A stretch of 64,000 bases of DNA from Bubalus kerabau (taxonomy: Eukaryota; Chordata; Mammalia; Artiodactyla; Bovidae): positions 19,734,001 to 19,798,000 of the forward strand of contig NC_073646.1 in NCBI RefSeq assembly GCF_029407905.1. The letters run 5' to 3'. The notes under the pieces were generated by a model. It did no database searches. It was not told the DNA's origin and worked only from the letters and a program-made list of their open reading frames with translations. Position numbers and translations under genes: made by a program. Below are positions 21,086 to 32,994 of the stretch, one piece after another (within the stretch, counting starts at the first letter, position 1; each line of letters starts with the position of its first letter).

Positions 21086-23808
21086 TATGGAAAGGGTGAA
21101 TTTAACTCAGATGACCATTATATCTACTACTGTGGGCAGGAATCCCTTAGAAGAAATGGATTAGCCATCATAGTCAACAAAAGAGTACAAAATGCAGTAC
21201 TTGGATGCAATCTCAAAAACGACAGAATGACCTCTGTTTATTTCCAAGGCAAACCATTCAATATCACGATAATCCAAGTCTATGCCCCGACCAATAATGC
21301 TGAATAAAGTGAAGTTGAATGGCTGTATGAAGACCTATAGGACCTTTTAGAACTAACACCCAAAAAAGATGTCCTTTTCATCATAGGGAACTGGAATGCA
21401 AAAGTAGGAAGTAAAGAAACACCTAGAGTAACAGGCAAATTTGGCCTTGGAGTACGGAATGAAGCAGGGCAAAGGCTAATAGAGTTTTGCCAAAAGAATA
21501 CACTGGTCATAGCAAACATCCTCTTCCAATAACACAAAAGAAGACTCTAATGGACATCATCAGATGGTCAACACTGAAATCAGATTGATTATATTCTTTG
21601 CAGCCAAAGATGGAGAAGCTCTATACAGTCAGCAAAAACAAGACCGGGAGCTGACTGTGGCTCAGATCATGAACTCCTTACTGCCAAATTCATACTGAAA
21701 TTGAAGAAAGTGGGGAAAACCACTAGACCATTCAGGTATAACCTAAATCAAATCCTTTATGATTATACAGTGGAAGTGAGAAATAGATTTAAGGGACTAG
21801 ATCTGATAGACAGAGTGCCTGATGAACTATGGACAGAGATTCATGACATTGTACAGGAGACAGGGATCAAGACCATCCCCAAGATAAAAAAATTAAAAAA
21901 GCAAAATGGCTGTCTGAGGGGGCCATACAAATAGCTGTGAAAAGAAGAGAAGTGAAAAGCAAAGGAGAAAAGGAAAGATATACCCATGTGAATGAAGAGT
22001 TCCAAAGAATAGCAAGGAGAGATAAGAAAGCATTCCTCAGTGATCAGTGCAAAGAAATAGAGGAAAACAATTGAATGGGAAAGACTAGAGATCTCTTCAA
22101 GAAATTTAGAGATATCAAGGGAAATTTCATGCAAAGATGGGCTCAATAAAGGATAGATATGGTATGGACCTAACAGAAGTAGAAGATATTAAGAAGTGCT
22201 GGCAAGAATACATAGAAGAACTGTACAAAAAAGATCTTCATGACCCAGATAATCACGATCATGTGATCACTCACCCAGAGCCAGACATCCTAGAATGAGA
22301 AGTCAAGTGGGCCTTAGGAAGTATGACTAAGAACAAAGCTATTGGAGGTGATGGTATTCCAGTTGAGCTCTTTCAAATCCTGAAAGATGATGCTGTGAAA
22401 GTGCTGCACTCAATACGCCAGCACATTTGGAAAACTCAACAGTGGCCACAGGACCGGAAAAGGTCAGGTTTCATTCCAATCCCAAAGAAAGGCAGTGCCA
22501 AAGAATGCTCAAACGACCGCACAATTTTGCACTCATCTCACACACTAGTAAAGTAATGCTCAAAATTCTCCAAGCCAGGCTTCAGCAATATGTGAACTGT
22601 GAACTACCAGATGTTCCAGCTGGTTTTAGAAAAGGTAGAGGAACTAGAGATCAAATTGCCAACATCTGCTGGATCATGGAAAAAGCAAGAGAGTTCCATA
22701 AAAACATCTATTTCTGCTTTATTGACTATGCCAAAGCCTTTGACTGTGTGGCTCACATTAAACTGTGGAAGATGCTGAAAGAGATGGGAATACCAGACCA
22801 CCTGACCTGCCTCTTGAGAAACCTATATGCAGGTCAGGAAGCAACAGTTAGAACTGGACATGGAACAACAGACTGGATCCAAATAGGAAAAGGAGTACGT
22901 CAAGGCTGTATATTGTCACCCTGTTTATTTAACTTATATGCAGAGTACATCATGAGAAATGCTGGGTTGGATGAAGCACAAGCTGGAATCAAGATTTTTG
23001 GGAGAAATATCAGTAACCTCAGATATGCAGATGACACCACCCTTATGGCAGAAAGTGAAGAAGAACTAAAGGGCCTCTTGATGAAAATGAAAGAGGAGAG
23101 TGAAAAAGTTGTCTTAAAGCTCAACATTCAGAAAACTAAGATCACAGAATCCAGTCCCATCACTTCATGGCAAATAGATGGGGAAACACTGAAAGCAATG
23201 GCTGACTTTATTTTCTTGGGCTCCAAAATCACTGCAGATGGTGACTGCAGCCATGAAACTAAAAGATGGTTACTCCTTGGAAGGAAAGTTATGACCAACC
23301 TAGACAACATATTGAAAAGCAGAGACATTACTTTGCCAACAAAGGTCTGCCTAGTCAAGGCTATGGTTTTTCCAGTGGTCATGTATGGATTTGAGAGTTG
23401 GACTGTGAAGAAAGCTGAGTGCCAAAGAATTGATGCTTTTGAACTGTGGTGTTGGAGAAGACTCTTTTGAGTCCCTTGGACTGCAAGGAGATCCAACCAG
23501 TCCATCCTAAAGGAGATCAGTCCTGGGATTTCTTTGGAAGGAATGATGTTGAAGCTGAAGCTCCAATACTTTGGCCACCTGATGCAAAGAGGTGACTCAT
23601 TTGAAAAGACCCTGATGCTGGGAAAGATTGAGGGCAGGAGAAGAAGGGGTTGACAGAGGATGAGATGGTTGGATGGCATCACTGACTCAATGGCCATGAA
23701 TTTGGATAAACTCCAGCAGTTGGTGATGGACAGGGAGGCCTGGCGTGCTGCGGTTCATGGGGTTGCAGAGTCGGACATGACTGAGTGACTGAACTGAACT
23801 GAACTGAA
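21086..23808 (+). mobile_element. BovB LINE, 2.7 kb (endonuclease to 3' end)
   Basis: The longest uninterrupted BovB piece here. It starts within the endonuclease region (AGGGTGAATTTAACTCAGATG), passes through TTCCAAGGCAAACCATTCAA, covers the whole reverse transcriptase and ends at 23808 in repeated GAACT units. The endonuclease frame is closed by TAA near 21304 and TGA codons near 21600 and 22297, and there is a frameshift near 22530. The 5' UTR and start of the endonuclease are missing. Confidence 0.96.
22427..23470 (+). pseudogene. BovB reverse transcriptase core, 347 codons open
   Basis: Longest retrotransposon frame in the window. Residues from about 40 on match the BovB reverse transcriptase: motif A FIDYAKAFDC (98-107), RQGCILSP (158-165) and the catalytic YADD box (200-203), then the C-terminal part with VMYGFESWTVKKAECQ. 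The first 38 residues come from the wrong frame; the true upstream frame (22323-22556, GGDGIPVELFQILKDD) is joined by a frameshift near 22530. TGA at 23468 ends the frame before the element's own C-terminus, and the endonuclease part is dead, so this is a relic rather than an active gene. Confidence 0.9.
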
Positions 23809-26736
23809 CTATGGAGTATTTTCTTTCATCTCAGAGGCTAGAATATCCATAAATGCTTTATAGATTGCAGAAATGGGAATCTGTGATTTTTTTTTTGGTT
23901 TAGTTTTAACTGTGTGCTTCTCCCTCAAAGCTGTAACCTTCTGGGGGAGGGCAACAAGATTGCAGAGTAGTATGATACTGAGCTTACTTCCCCCCATGAA
24001 CATATAAAAAATACATCTACATGTGGAGCAAATTTCTTTGAAAACCAACTGGAGACTGGCAGGAAGGCTCTTTGACAACCAAGGCTGTAAACAAAGATCC
24101 ACATGGAGTTGTTCAGGAAGGGAGGAAAAGCAATCAGGTTGGGACATGTGCCCCTGGGAGGTGATATTAGAGGTATCATAATTGTAATGGCAAAAAATTA
24201 AAGATAGAGAATTCTAAAAGCAGCAAAAGAAAGGCAGAGTCACATACAAGGGAACTCCCATAAGGGTATCAGTTGATTTTTCTGCTGAAATTTTGCAAGC
24301 CAGAAGGCAGTGAAATTATGTATTTAAAGTCCTGAAAGGAAAAACCCTACAACCTAGGATACTTTCCTAGCAATACTATCATTCATAATTGAAGGAGAGA
24401 TAAAAACTTCTCAGACAAGCAAAACCTAAGATTTCATCAATACTAGCCAAATCTAAAAGAAGTGTTAAAGTGTCTTCTTTAAGTGGAAAAGAAAAGACTA
24501 TAACAAGAAGTAAGAATTTATAGAAAATGAAAATCCCACTAATAAAGGCAAATATATAGTATAGGCTGTGGATCAATCAGTTAAATAAGCTAGTATGAGG
24601 ATTAAAAGACAAAAAATTGTTTAATCATCTATAAATCAACTATAGCTACAATAAACAGTTAAGGGATAAACATGAAGATGTACAATATGACATCAAAAAC
24701 ACAAAACATGGAGGAGGGGAGTGAAAATATAAATATTTTAGAATGTGTTTGTATTTAAATGACTATCAGATTTAAACAAGTAGATACATTTTATAGGTCA
24801 ACACATATTACCCCTTTGGTAACCACAAATCAAAATCAAAAATCTATGATAGATACAAGAATAAATAGAAAGGAACAGGGCATAAGGATAAAAGAAAATG
24901 ATCAAACCATAAGGGAAGAGGCTAAAAGAAGGAAATAACTGAGAAAACTACAAGCACAACCAGAAAAGAAGTAAAAAAAAATCTCAATAAGTTTATACTT
25001 ATCAATAATCATTTTAAATGTCAATGGACTAAATTCTCCAATAAAAAGACATATAATGACTGATTGGATAAAAAAAAAAAAAACCAAGACTGCTGCTAAT
25101 AAGAGATTCTTCTTAGAGCTAAAGACACACAGACTGAAAATGAGGGGATAATAAAGGTATTTCACAAAATGAAAAGAAAAGTGGGGGTAGCAACACTCAT
25201 ATCACATAAAATAGACTTTAAAACAAAGTCTATAGCAAAAGAAAAACAAGACCATTGTATAATGATAAAGGGATCCATACAAGAAGAAAATATAACATTT
25301 GTTAACATATATGCACCTAATATAGGAGCAAACAAATATATAAAGCAAATATTAACAGACATAGAGGAGAAACTGACATTAATACACTAATAGGAGTGGA
25401 CTTGAGTAACACGTTACTCACATAATTAGATCATCTAGAGAAAAAATCAATAAAGAAACAGTGGTCTTAAATGACACATTAGACCAATTGGACTTAACAA
25501 TATCTAGAAGAAATTCCAACCCAAACCAGCAGAATACACGCTCTTTTCAAGTGCTCATGGAATGTCCTCCAGGATAGATCACACTCTAGGCAACAAAACA
25601 AGTCTTGACAAATTTAAGAAACTAGAAATTATATCACTTTTTTTTTTTCTGATCACAATATGAAACTAGAAAAACGATTACAGGGAGAAAAATGGTAAAA
25701 ACACAAAAATAAACTACTAAAAACCAATGGATTAGTGAAGAAATTGAAGAAGAAATCAGGAAATACTTTGAGACAAGTGAAAAGAAAAATACAACTTTCC
25801 AAAATCTATGGGACAAAACAAAAGCAGATCTAAGAGGGAAGTTTATAGTGATATAGGTATACCTTAAGAAACAAGAAAAATCTCAGATAAACAACCTAAC
25901 CTGCCAACTAAAGGAATTAGAAAAAGAACAAAGCCCCAAGTTAGCAGAGGGAAGGAAACAATAAAGATCAAAGAAAGAGAAATAAAATAGAGACAAAAAT
26001 AGAAAAGATCAATGAAACAAAGTCCTAGCCACAGCAATCAGGCAAGGAAAAGAAACAAAAGGTATCCAAATTGGCAGGGAAAAAGGAAAACTGTCACTAT
26101 TTCCAGATGATACATATATATATAGAAAACCCTAAAGTCTCCACAAAAAATTAGAACTGAAAAACAAATTCAGTAATGTTGCAGGATACAAGATTAATAT
26201 ACAGAAATCTGTTGTTTTTCTATACATTAATAGTGAAAGAGAAAGCAAGAAACCAATCTCCTTAAAATCATCAAAAAGAATAAAATACCTAGGAATAAAC
26301 TTAACCGAGGAGGTGAAAGACCTATACTGTGAAAACTATAAAACACTGTGGAGGGAAATTGAAGATGGTACAAATAAATGGAAAGATATCTCATGCTCAT
26401 GAATTGAAAGAATTAATATTAAAATGTCCATATTACCCAAAGCAATCTAATGTAAAAACCTTTCAAAATATTAAAAACAGAACTAGAAAAAATAATCTTA
26501 AAATGTATATAGAACAACAAAAGACCCTGAGTAGCCAAAACAATATTGAGAAAAAAAGAACAAAGCAGAAGTTATCTCAGCCCCTGACTTCAGACAATAT
26601 TGCAACGCTACAGTAATCAAAACAGTATAAGACTGATAAAGCAAAACAGATGCAAAGATCAATGGAACAGAATAGACAGCCCAGATATAAACATGCTCAT
26701 TTGTGGTCAATTAATCCATGATATAGGAGATAAAAA

Positions 26737-26934
26737 GGGCTTCCCTGGTGACTCAGATGGTAAAGAATCCATCTGCAATGTGGGGGACCTAGGTTGGGAA
26801 GATCCCCGGAGGAGGACATGGCAACCCACTCCAGTATTCTTGCCTGGAGAATCCTGATGGACAGAGGAGCCTAGGGGACTACAGTCTATGGGGTCACAAA
26901 GAGTCAGACATGACTGAGCAACTAAGCACAGCAC
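26737..26934 (+). mobile_element. Bov-tA SINE inside the L1
   Basis: Head GGCTTCCCTGGTGACTCAGA to tail TGAGCAACTAAGCACAGCAC. Flanked by a 12-bp duplication with one mismatch: AGGAGATAAAAA (26725-26736) and AGGAGATAAGAA (26935-26946). Confidence 0.93.
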
Positions 26935-28227
26935 AGGAGATAAGAATAAATAACAGGGAAAAGACAGTCTTTTCAATAAGTGGTGCTGGGAAAACTGGAC
27001 AGCTACATGTAAAAGAATGAAATGGGAACACTTCCTAACACCATACACAAAAGATAAACTCAAAATGGATTTAAAACTAAATATAAGACTAGAAACCATA
27101 AAATTTTTAGAAGAAAATATAGGCAGAACACTCTTTGATATAAATCATAGCAATATTTTTTTGGATTCTTATCCCAAGGCAAAGGAAACAAAAGCAAAAC
27201 TAAACTAAACAAATGGGATCTAATTAAGTTTAAAAGCTTTTGCACAGAAAAGGAAATAATGAACAAAACAAAAAGACAACCTACTGAAATGGGAGAAATT
27301 ATTTGCAAATTGTATGACCAGTAAGAGGCTAATATCCATCTATAAACAGCTCATACAACTCTGTATTTAAAACAACAATCCAATCAAAAAATGGGCCAAA
27401 GACTTGAATAGACATTTTTCCTGAGTAGACATACAGATAGCTAACACACACTGAAAAGATGCCTAACATCACTAATTATTAGAGAAATGCAAATTGAAAC
27501 CACAATGAGGTATCATGTCACACCTGTCAGAATGGTCATCATTAAAAAGACCACAAATAACAAATGTTGAAGAGGATGTGGAGAAAAGGGAACTCTCAGA
27601 TACTGTTAGTGCAAATGTAAATTGGTGCAACTACTATGGAAAACAGTATGGAGGCTCCTCAAAAACCTAAAAATTGATCCAGCAATTCCACTCCTGGATA
27701 TGTATCTGGAAAAACGCAAAGACAGTAATTCAAAAAGATATGTGCACCCCAATGTTTATGGACCATTACTTACAATAGCCAAGATATGGGAACAACCCAA
27801 GTGCCCATCAAGAAATGATGGGATTAAGAAGATATTGAATACAATGGAATATTACTGAGCTATAAGAAAGAATGAAATACTGCCATGTAGCAATATGGAT
27901 GGACTTGGGGGACATTGCTTAGTGAAATAAGTCTAACAGAGGAAGACAAGTACTATATGTTATCACTTATATGTGGAATCTAAAAAATAAAACAAATGAA
28001 TGAATACAACAAAACAGAAACAGACTCACAGATATGGAGAACAAAGTAGTGGTTACCAGTGGGGAGATGGAAGGGAGAGTAGCAATATAAAGGCAGGGGA
28101 TTATGCAGTACAAACTGCTATGATTAAAGTAAGTAAGCTAAAGAATATATTGTACAACATAGGGAATATAGTCAGTATTTTATAGTGAGTTTATATAATC
28201 TATATAAATAGATTATATCTATAATCT

Positions 28228-28357
28228 GCTGCTGCTGCCAAGTCGCTTCAGTTGTGTCCGACTCTGTGCGACCCCATGGACTGCAGCCTACCAGGCTTCT
28301 CCGTCCATGGGATTCTCCAGGCAAGAACACTGGAGTGGGTTGCCATTTCCTTCTCCA
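28228..28357 (-). mobile_element. Bov-A2 type SINE, 13-bp perfect target duplication
   Basis: Starts with the (GCT)n complement of the SINE tail, then AAGTCGCTTCAGTTGTGTCC and GGATTCTCCAGGCAAGAACA, ending CATTTCCTTCTCCA. The duplication ATATCTATAATCT at 28215-28227 and 28358-28370 is perfect. Confidence 0.95.
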
Positions 28358-28445
28358 ATATCTATAATCTATATAACCTATAATAATCTATAACCTAATA
28401 TATTATTAATATATTATTAATAGATCTATAATCTATAATAATCTT
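28358..28445. repeat. AT-rich repeat of TATAATCTA-like units
   Basis: Irregular units of TCTATAATCTA, AACCTAATA and TATTATTAATA follow the SINE. It probably grew from the L1 3' end. Confidence 0.7.
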
Positions 28446-28519
28446 GAGTCACTAGTTATACATTTAAAACTAATATAGTAAATCAATTATACATTTAAAA
28501 AATTGTTTGCTCCTTCTGT

Positions 28520-28585
28520 GTTTATTACAATCTGGCATAGTGCTTGATTATCAGTTTTTAACATGAATTTAATGAATGTTGCCCT
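28520..28585 (+). repeat. L2 LINE 3' fragment (short)
   Basis: Only the terminal pattern TTACAATCTGGCATAGTGCTTG and ATGAATTTAATGAATG is seen. Weak. Confidence 0.35.
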
Positions 28586-28589
28586 TTTC

Positions 28590-29005
28590 TCCAGTCATAC
28601 ATGAAGAGGGCAACTGGATCCATAAGCATGTATTAATATTTTGAATATTCTTTTCCAAATATGGGAGGTGGGTCTGATAGAGCATGTTTTGTCATCCCTG
28701 GGATGAATCAGTCCTTCTAGTGAGTGACTGAGTGACTGAGTGTCTCCAGAGAAAGAGTGAGGGTAAAGAGTGAGGGTAGGGGAAGCAACTTGCAGACTTG
28801 CAACCAGACAGAGGACGGTTCTCAGCCTGCCCTGAAACGAAACAGGGCCTTTGTTCACCTCAGCACCCCTCATGATGACTAATAAATGAGTGAGCCCTGA
28901 TCCCATCCCAGGAAGGGATGTGTCAATGTGTTAGAAAAATGTCACTCTTTTTGATGATAAACCCTTGCCAAAGTCCACTCATCAAAAAATATCTGCTCAA
29001 TGTCA
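28590..29005. other. Intronic, no recognised feature
   Basis: Contains a short GTGACTGAGTGACTGAGTG run near 28722. No exon or confident repeat is seen. A minus-strand open frame at 28595-28906 has no domain. Confidence 0.5.
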
Positions 29006-29009
29006 TGTG

Positions 29010-29147
29010 GCAGTCTGGATGGGAGGGGAGCTTGGGGTACAAATGATACATGTATATGTATGGCTTAGTCACTTCACTGTTCACCTGCAACTATCACAAT
29101 ATTGATCTGCTAAACCCCACTACAAAATAAAAAGTTAAAAAAAAAAA
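29010..29147 (+). mobile_element. Ruminant L1 (L1-BT type) 3' terminus
   Basis: GATGGGAGGGGAGCTTGGGG, ATACATGTATATGTATGGCT, TGCAACTATCACAATATTGA, CTACAAAATAAAAAGTT and a poly(A) tail, the typical end of a ruminant L1. Confidence 0.88.
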
Positions 29148-29307
29148 GAGTTGTACTTGAGATATTGTATTAGATACAACAGGTCAAATACGTCCTATTT
29201 CTATAGCAAGCTTAGACACCAAACAAATATTTCCAATGAAAGCTTTTCTTTGCATCCTAGGAAATGATCTGCTTTGTTTAAATTTAAGGTATCCAAAACT
29301 AATTTGG

Positions 29308-29505
29308 GCTTCCCTGGTGGCTCAGACAGTAAAGAATCTGCCTGCAATGCGGGAAGAATCTACCTGGGTTGGGAAGATCCCCTGGAGGAGGACATGGCAA
29401 CCCACTCCAGTATTCTTGTCTGGAAAATCCCCATGGACAAAGGAGCCTAGCGGGCTACAGTCAGGGGTCTCAAAGAGACAGACACAACTGAGCGACTAAG
29501 TACAA
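29308..29505 (+). mobile_element. Bov-tA SINE
   Basis: GGGCTTCCCTGGTGGCTCAG head, a partly deleted B-box region, Bov-A body, and GACACAACTGAGCGACTAAG tail. Confidence 0.92.
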
Positions 29506-29687
29506 AATTAATTTATGTGTGCTTTTGCTCCATCCCAATATACTGGCTAAATTCTGTGAGTTATTTTGTGAATAATACACAAAATTCACTTCAATTTTAA
29601 AATAAGAAAGGTGGATGATGCATCCTGTGGCCAACATCAATGATTGAAGAAGAGAACTGATTTTTGAGACCTGCCCCTGCTTTGCAT

Positions 29688-29875
29688 ATTTCAGTAGTTC
29701 TCAATCTTGGCTGTACCTTAGAATCACCTGGGAGCTTTAAGAAAAATACTAATGCTCAGGCCACACCCTAGGCTAAAGGAATAAGAGTCTCTAGGAGTGG
29801 GGGCAGGGGCATTACCATTCTTTAAGTTCCCAGGTATACCAGGGTACAGCCCGAGTGGAAAAGCACTGGCTAGCT
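29688..29875 (+). mobile_element. MER5A-like hAT relic
   Basis: AGTAGTTCTCAATCTTGGCTG at one end and GTGGAAAAGCACTGGC at the other, with TTAGAATCACCTGGGAGCTT and AGAGTCTCTAGGAGTGGGGG inside. Confidence 0.72.
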
Positions 29876-29890
29876 GCCTAGCTCATCTTT

Positions 29891-30169
29891 CGGAGAAGGC
29901 AATGGCAGCCCACTCCAGTACTCTTGCCTGGAAAATCCCATGGATGGAAGAGCCTGGTAGGCTGTAGTCCATGGGGTCGCTAAGAGTCGGACACGACTGA
30001 GAGACTTCCCTTTCACTTTTCACTTTCATTCATTGGAGAAGGAAATGGCAAGCCACTCCAGTGTTCTTGCCTGGAGAATCCCAAGGACGGGGAAGCCTGG
30101 TGGGCTTCCGTCTCTGGGGTCGCACAGAGTCGGACACGACTGAAGCGACATAGCAGCAGCAGCAGCAGC
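29891..30169 (+). mobile_element. Bov-A2 SINE dimer, 11-bp target duplication
   Basis: Two Bov-A units in tandem (starting CGGAGAAGGCAATGGCAGCC and TTGGAGAAGGAAATGGCAAG), joined by TTTCACTTTTCACTTTCAT, with an (AGC)n tail. The duplication AGCTCATCTTT at 29880-29890 and 30170-30180 is perfect. Confidence 0.95.
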
Positions 30170-30494
30170 AGCTCATCTTTACTCAGACTAACTTTTTACA
30201 CCTCAGATGCTTCCCTAAAGGAGTCTCCTGTAACATCCTCTCCCTATTTGTCCGTTTCTGATCACGTCTGCATTTCTTCATGTGGTTTTTGTCCTGAAAC
30301 CAGCCAAGGAAGAGGGAATGCTATTCACTGGGAAGCAGAAGCCAGAGTCTCCCAAAGGAGGCATCAGGAATTTCTAACATTTCAGAAGCAATGGAGGAAT
30401 AGCAGGACTGTTTGAAGGATACAAGGATTCAAAAGGCAAGAAATATCACAGGAGATGGTTTTTAAGTCCTTGTGCAGTTTTAAGACTCTTTAAG

Positions 30495-30608
30495 TACTCT
30501 TGCCTTGAAAATCCCATGGACGGAGGAGCTTGGTGCAGGCTACTATCCATGGGGTCGCAAAGAGTCGGGCATAACTGAGTGACTTCACTTTCACTTTTTC
30601 TTTCAGTT
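30495..30608 (+). mobile_element. Bov-A SINE fragment
   Basis: CTCTTGCCTTGAAAATCCCA, CATGGGGTCGCAAAGAGTCG and GAGTGACTTCACTTTCAC; the right end of a unit only. Confidence 0.85.
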
Positions 30609-30689
30609 TTAAGACACTGATTTTATTGCAACATTCTACATCTAATTTAAATTTTAAGAATGAATTTTCACTTACTCATGCTTCTAGGC

Positions 30690-31440
30690 TTTATTATATA
30701 AACTTTCCTCTCTCTCCCCGCTATTCCTTTTCTCCCGTCTGCTGAGTTTCTGTATCCTGGTCTTCCTCAGGCCTGTCAGTTTCACTCTCTCCTTTCTTCC
30801 TCTAATCCTTCACCAGCAGCTCATGCTCCACTTCACCTCCTACAGCCATTCTCTGTGTGTGTGTCTTTGTTTTCCTGTCTCTATTTCTCTTCTTTCTGAT
30901 CTATTTTCTTCCCACTCACTCTTTATTTTTGTATGTCTCTGTATCTCTGGTTGGGGGCGGTGGAGGCGGGGGTGGGGGTGGGGTGGATGGGCGGGGGGGG
31001 GGGTGGGGTGGTCTCTGCTCTGTCTCCATTGTTCACTTTCAGCTTTTCTGTGTCTTAGCTTATTTCTGCTTTTCTCTCTTGCCAACATCTTTCGCTGTCA
31101 TCTGTATCTGACACTGTAAGAGTCTCTCACTCCCCCATTCACCCCTCCCTGTGCTTGTCTTTCTTCCTCCAGATTTCTTTTCATCCCGACCTCTTTCTCT
31201 CTGTTTATGATCTCTTCATGCCTATGTGCATGTATCTAGGTGTCCAGGTCTCTATTTCTTGCTCAGTCTCACTATCTTTCCATTTCTCTGTGTCTGTCTC
31301 AGTCTCCTTTTTCCTCTTTCAGTGTCTCTCTCTCTCTCTTTTTCTCAGTTTCTCCTTTATCTTTCTCTCCCTAGCTCTTTTTGTTTCTCTCCCTGCCTCT
31401 CACCCACATACTGCTCTGTGTGCTTGCTCCCTTCATTTGT
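30690..31440. repeat. Long pyrimidine-rich tract with a G-rich island
   Basis: About 750 bp with strong C/T bias on the plus strand (TCTCTCTCTCTTTTTCTCAG and many CTGTCTCT units), so the DNAH3 transcript here is purine-rich. A guanine block at 30953-31013 interrupts it. It begins about 2.8 kb upstream of no known element and ends just before exon k's downstream side at 31475. Proline-, phenylalanine- and glycine-rich open frames across it are composition artefacts. Confidence 0.85.
30953..31013 (+). other. G-quadruplex-forming candidate
   Basis: Contains GGGGGCGG, GGCGGGGGTGGGGGTGGGG and GGGCGGGGGGGGGG: more than four runs of three or more G with loops of 1-4 bases. The G strand is the DNAH3 template strand, so folding would affect the DNA during transcription, not the pre-mRNA. 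Confidence 0.75.
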
Positions 31441-31732
31441 GTAACAATGTAACATCTGCATGACCTTCATTTGTGTTACAGGCGGGGGCCTTGACTGAGT
31501 TTGGCTTCACCTAAAGATGCCTGCATTTTCCTTACTGAGTGGGAGGAGAGAGCATAGTGAAGAAACACAAGTGAGTACACCCGTATCCTGGGGCCTATCT
31601 TATTTCCCCTAAGACACCATGATAGGGCCTGCAGGCCTGGGGCAGGATGAGTGGGGATGCTGGCCCCCTTCCTGTCAGGAGAGGGCAGCCTTTGTATGCC
31701 TCTGGGTTGGGAAGGGTGCTGGAAGGGGTTAC

Positions 31733-31931
31733 CGCTGCCACTGGGGTCCGGCTTCCTCTCTGGTCTCAGCCCTTTCATCACACAGATGCTCTCCATGACC
31801 AGCTTGACAGGCCCAGGTGGGTTCTGCATGGCCTTCACCAGCGAGATATCTGCCGGGTTCAGCGTGTCCAGTGCAGCGAGCGCAGCCTCGAGCGCCGGCA
31901 TCGCCTCTGCCAGGTCCCCTTCGCACTCGTT
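31733..31931 (-). CDS. DNAH3: DNAH3 exon k (stalk, toward the tip)
   Basis: 199 nt, phase 0 in and 1 out. Encodes NECEGDLAEAMPALEAALAA, then LNPADISLVKAMQNPPGPV and MESICVMKG, the conserved end of coiled coil 1 entering the microtubule-binding domain. The exon is locally GC-rich, unlike its introns. Acceptor CTACAG|AAC, donor AGCG|GTAACC. Open frame running past both ends is intron and is not counted. Confidence 0.94.
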
Positions 31932-31934
31932 CTG

Positions 31935-32545
31935 TAGGCAGCACAGGGACAAGGGGTGAGTGCCCGGCGCCCGGCATACTGAGGGTGAAGCAAGGTCGGC
32001 CCTGGGAGAAGCAGCAGAAGTGGGAAGAGGTGCTTCCTGCCCCAGAGTCCTCCCAGGACAGTGTCTTCTCCTGGAGGTTTGCATGCAAGGATGGCTCTGA
32101 AAGGCAGCAGGGAAGCATGCATGCATTTGGGAGCTGTGGTTTGGATGCCTGGGACATTTGAGAATTTACCTGGTCTATAATCTTTTACAGAATCAAGCTT
32201 TTGGTTTTTAACTAATTCCCAAGGGGTATATGTCACGAGTGACTTCATACCAACTGATCAATGATGGGTTGAGAGATGAAGTGAAAAATGAGGCCTATCT
32301 GTGAGTGACAGATGGGAAGGGGATTACAGCAAGTTTGGGAAGGAATAAGGCATGAGGGGTGGGAGAATGTCAGAGATACGGTGAGAGTCTAGGACGCACT
32401 GTAGCTCAGAGATGGGATGGGGTGAACCTGGGGACAGGGTGATGTTTAAGGCCAGAGTTTAAGGATGAGGAATGGGGATAAAGACTAGAGCTGGGTAGTG
32501 AGTCCTGGGAAAAAGAGAACAGAATATGTTTTGTCCATTATTTAT
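31935..32545. other. Intronic, no recognised feature
   Basis: Sequence upstream of exon k's acceptor. Overlapping open frames on both strands at 31817-32248 run out of the exon and have no domain or splice support. Confidence 0.5.
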
Positions 32546-32962
32546 TTGTTTAAAAACAAAACTAATACAATGGAATATTATTCAGCCATAAAAAGAAATG
32601 AAGTAATGATTCATGCAACAACATGGATAAACCTGGAGAACATTATGCTAAGTGAAACCATCCAGATAGACACAAAATGGCACCTGCTCTATGATTCCAT
32701 TTACATAAAATGTGCATAAAAGGAAAATCCATATAGGCAGAAAGTAGGTTAGTGGTTGACAGGGCTGGGTGGAAGAAACGGGTAGTGACTACTAATGAAT
32801 ATAGGTTTCTTTTTGGGGTGATGAAGATGTTCTAGAATTACATAGTGGTTATGACTGTATAACTTTGTGAATATACTAAAAAAAAACCCTCTGAATTGCA
32901 TGATTTTAAAAGGTGACTATTAATGGTATGTGAATTATATCTCAATTTTTTTTAAAAAAGGA
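32546..32962 (+). mobile_element. Old L1 (L1M type) 3' end
   Basis: ACAATGGAATATTATTCAGCC, AACATTATGCTAAGTGAAAC, GTTAGTGGTTGACAGGGCTG, GATGAAGATGTTCTAGAATT and ATGGTATGTGAATTATATCTC, in order, followed by a poly(A)-like run. Confidence 0.85.
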
Positions 32963-32994
32963 AATCTCAACATTATAAAATTCTGTATAGATTA

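Larger units (their letters stand above)
23935..28500 (+). mobile_element. Old mammalian L1 LINE (L1M type), internally deleted
   Basis: Starts with an L1 5'-type segment (GATTGCAGAGTAGTATGAT), then ORF1-like sequence (GTATCAGTTGATTTTTCTGC), the ORF2 endonuclease (AGACATATAATGACTGATTGG, TATATGCACCTAATATAGGA), reverse transcriptase remnants (AATACCTAGGAATAAACTTA) and the 3' end (GGTTACCAGTGGGGAGATGG, TTGTACAACATAGGGAATAT). Frames are short and full of stops; an adenine run at 25070 and a T run at 25637 mark small changes. Two SINEs are nested at 26737 and 28228. It is antisense to DNAH3. Confidence 0.9.

Noticed and set aside
21641..23470. Reverse transcriptase-like frames as possible host genes
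   Set aside because: They carry BovB endonuclease / reverse transcriptase wording, frameshifts and a BovB 3' end; the same holds at 3905, 7505, 11178, 36552, 44979 and 58638.
28358..28445. A/T-rich block as an origin or matrix attachment site
   Set aside because: It is explained by simple repeats at the L1 end and SINE border; no independent evidence.
30823..31119. Open frames rich in serine, phenylalanine or glycine on both strands
   Set aside because: They result from the C/T-rich tract and G block; there is no start context, domain or splice support.
31476..32248. Long open frames on both strands around exon k
   Set aside because: Only 31733-31931 matches dynein; the rest reflects local GC richness.
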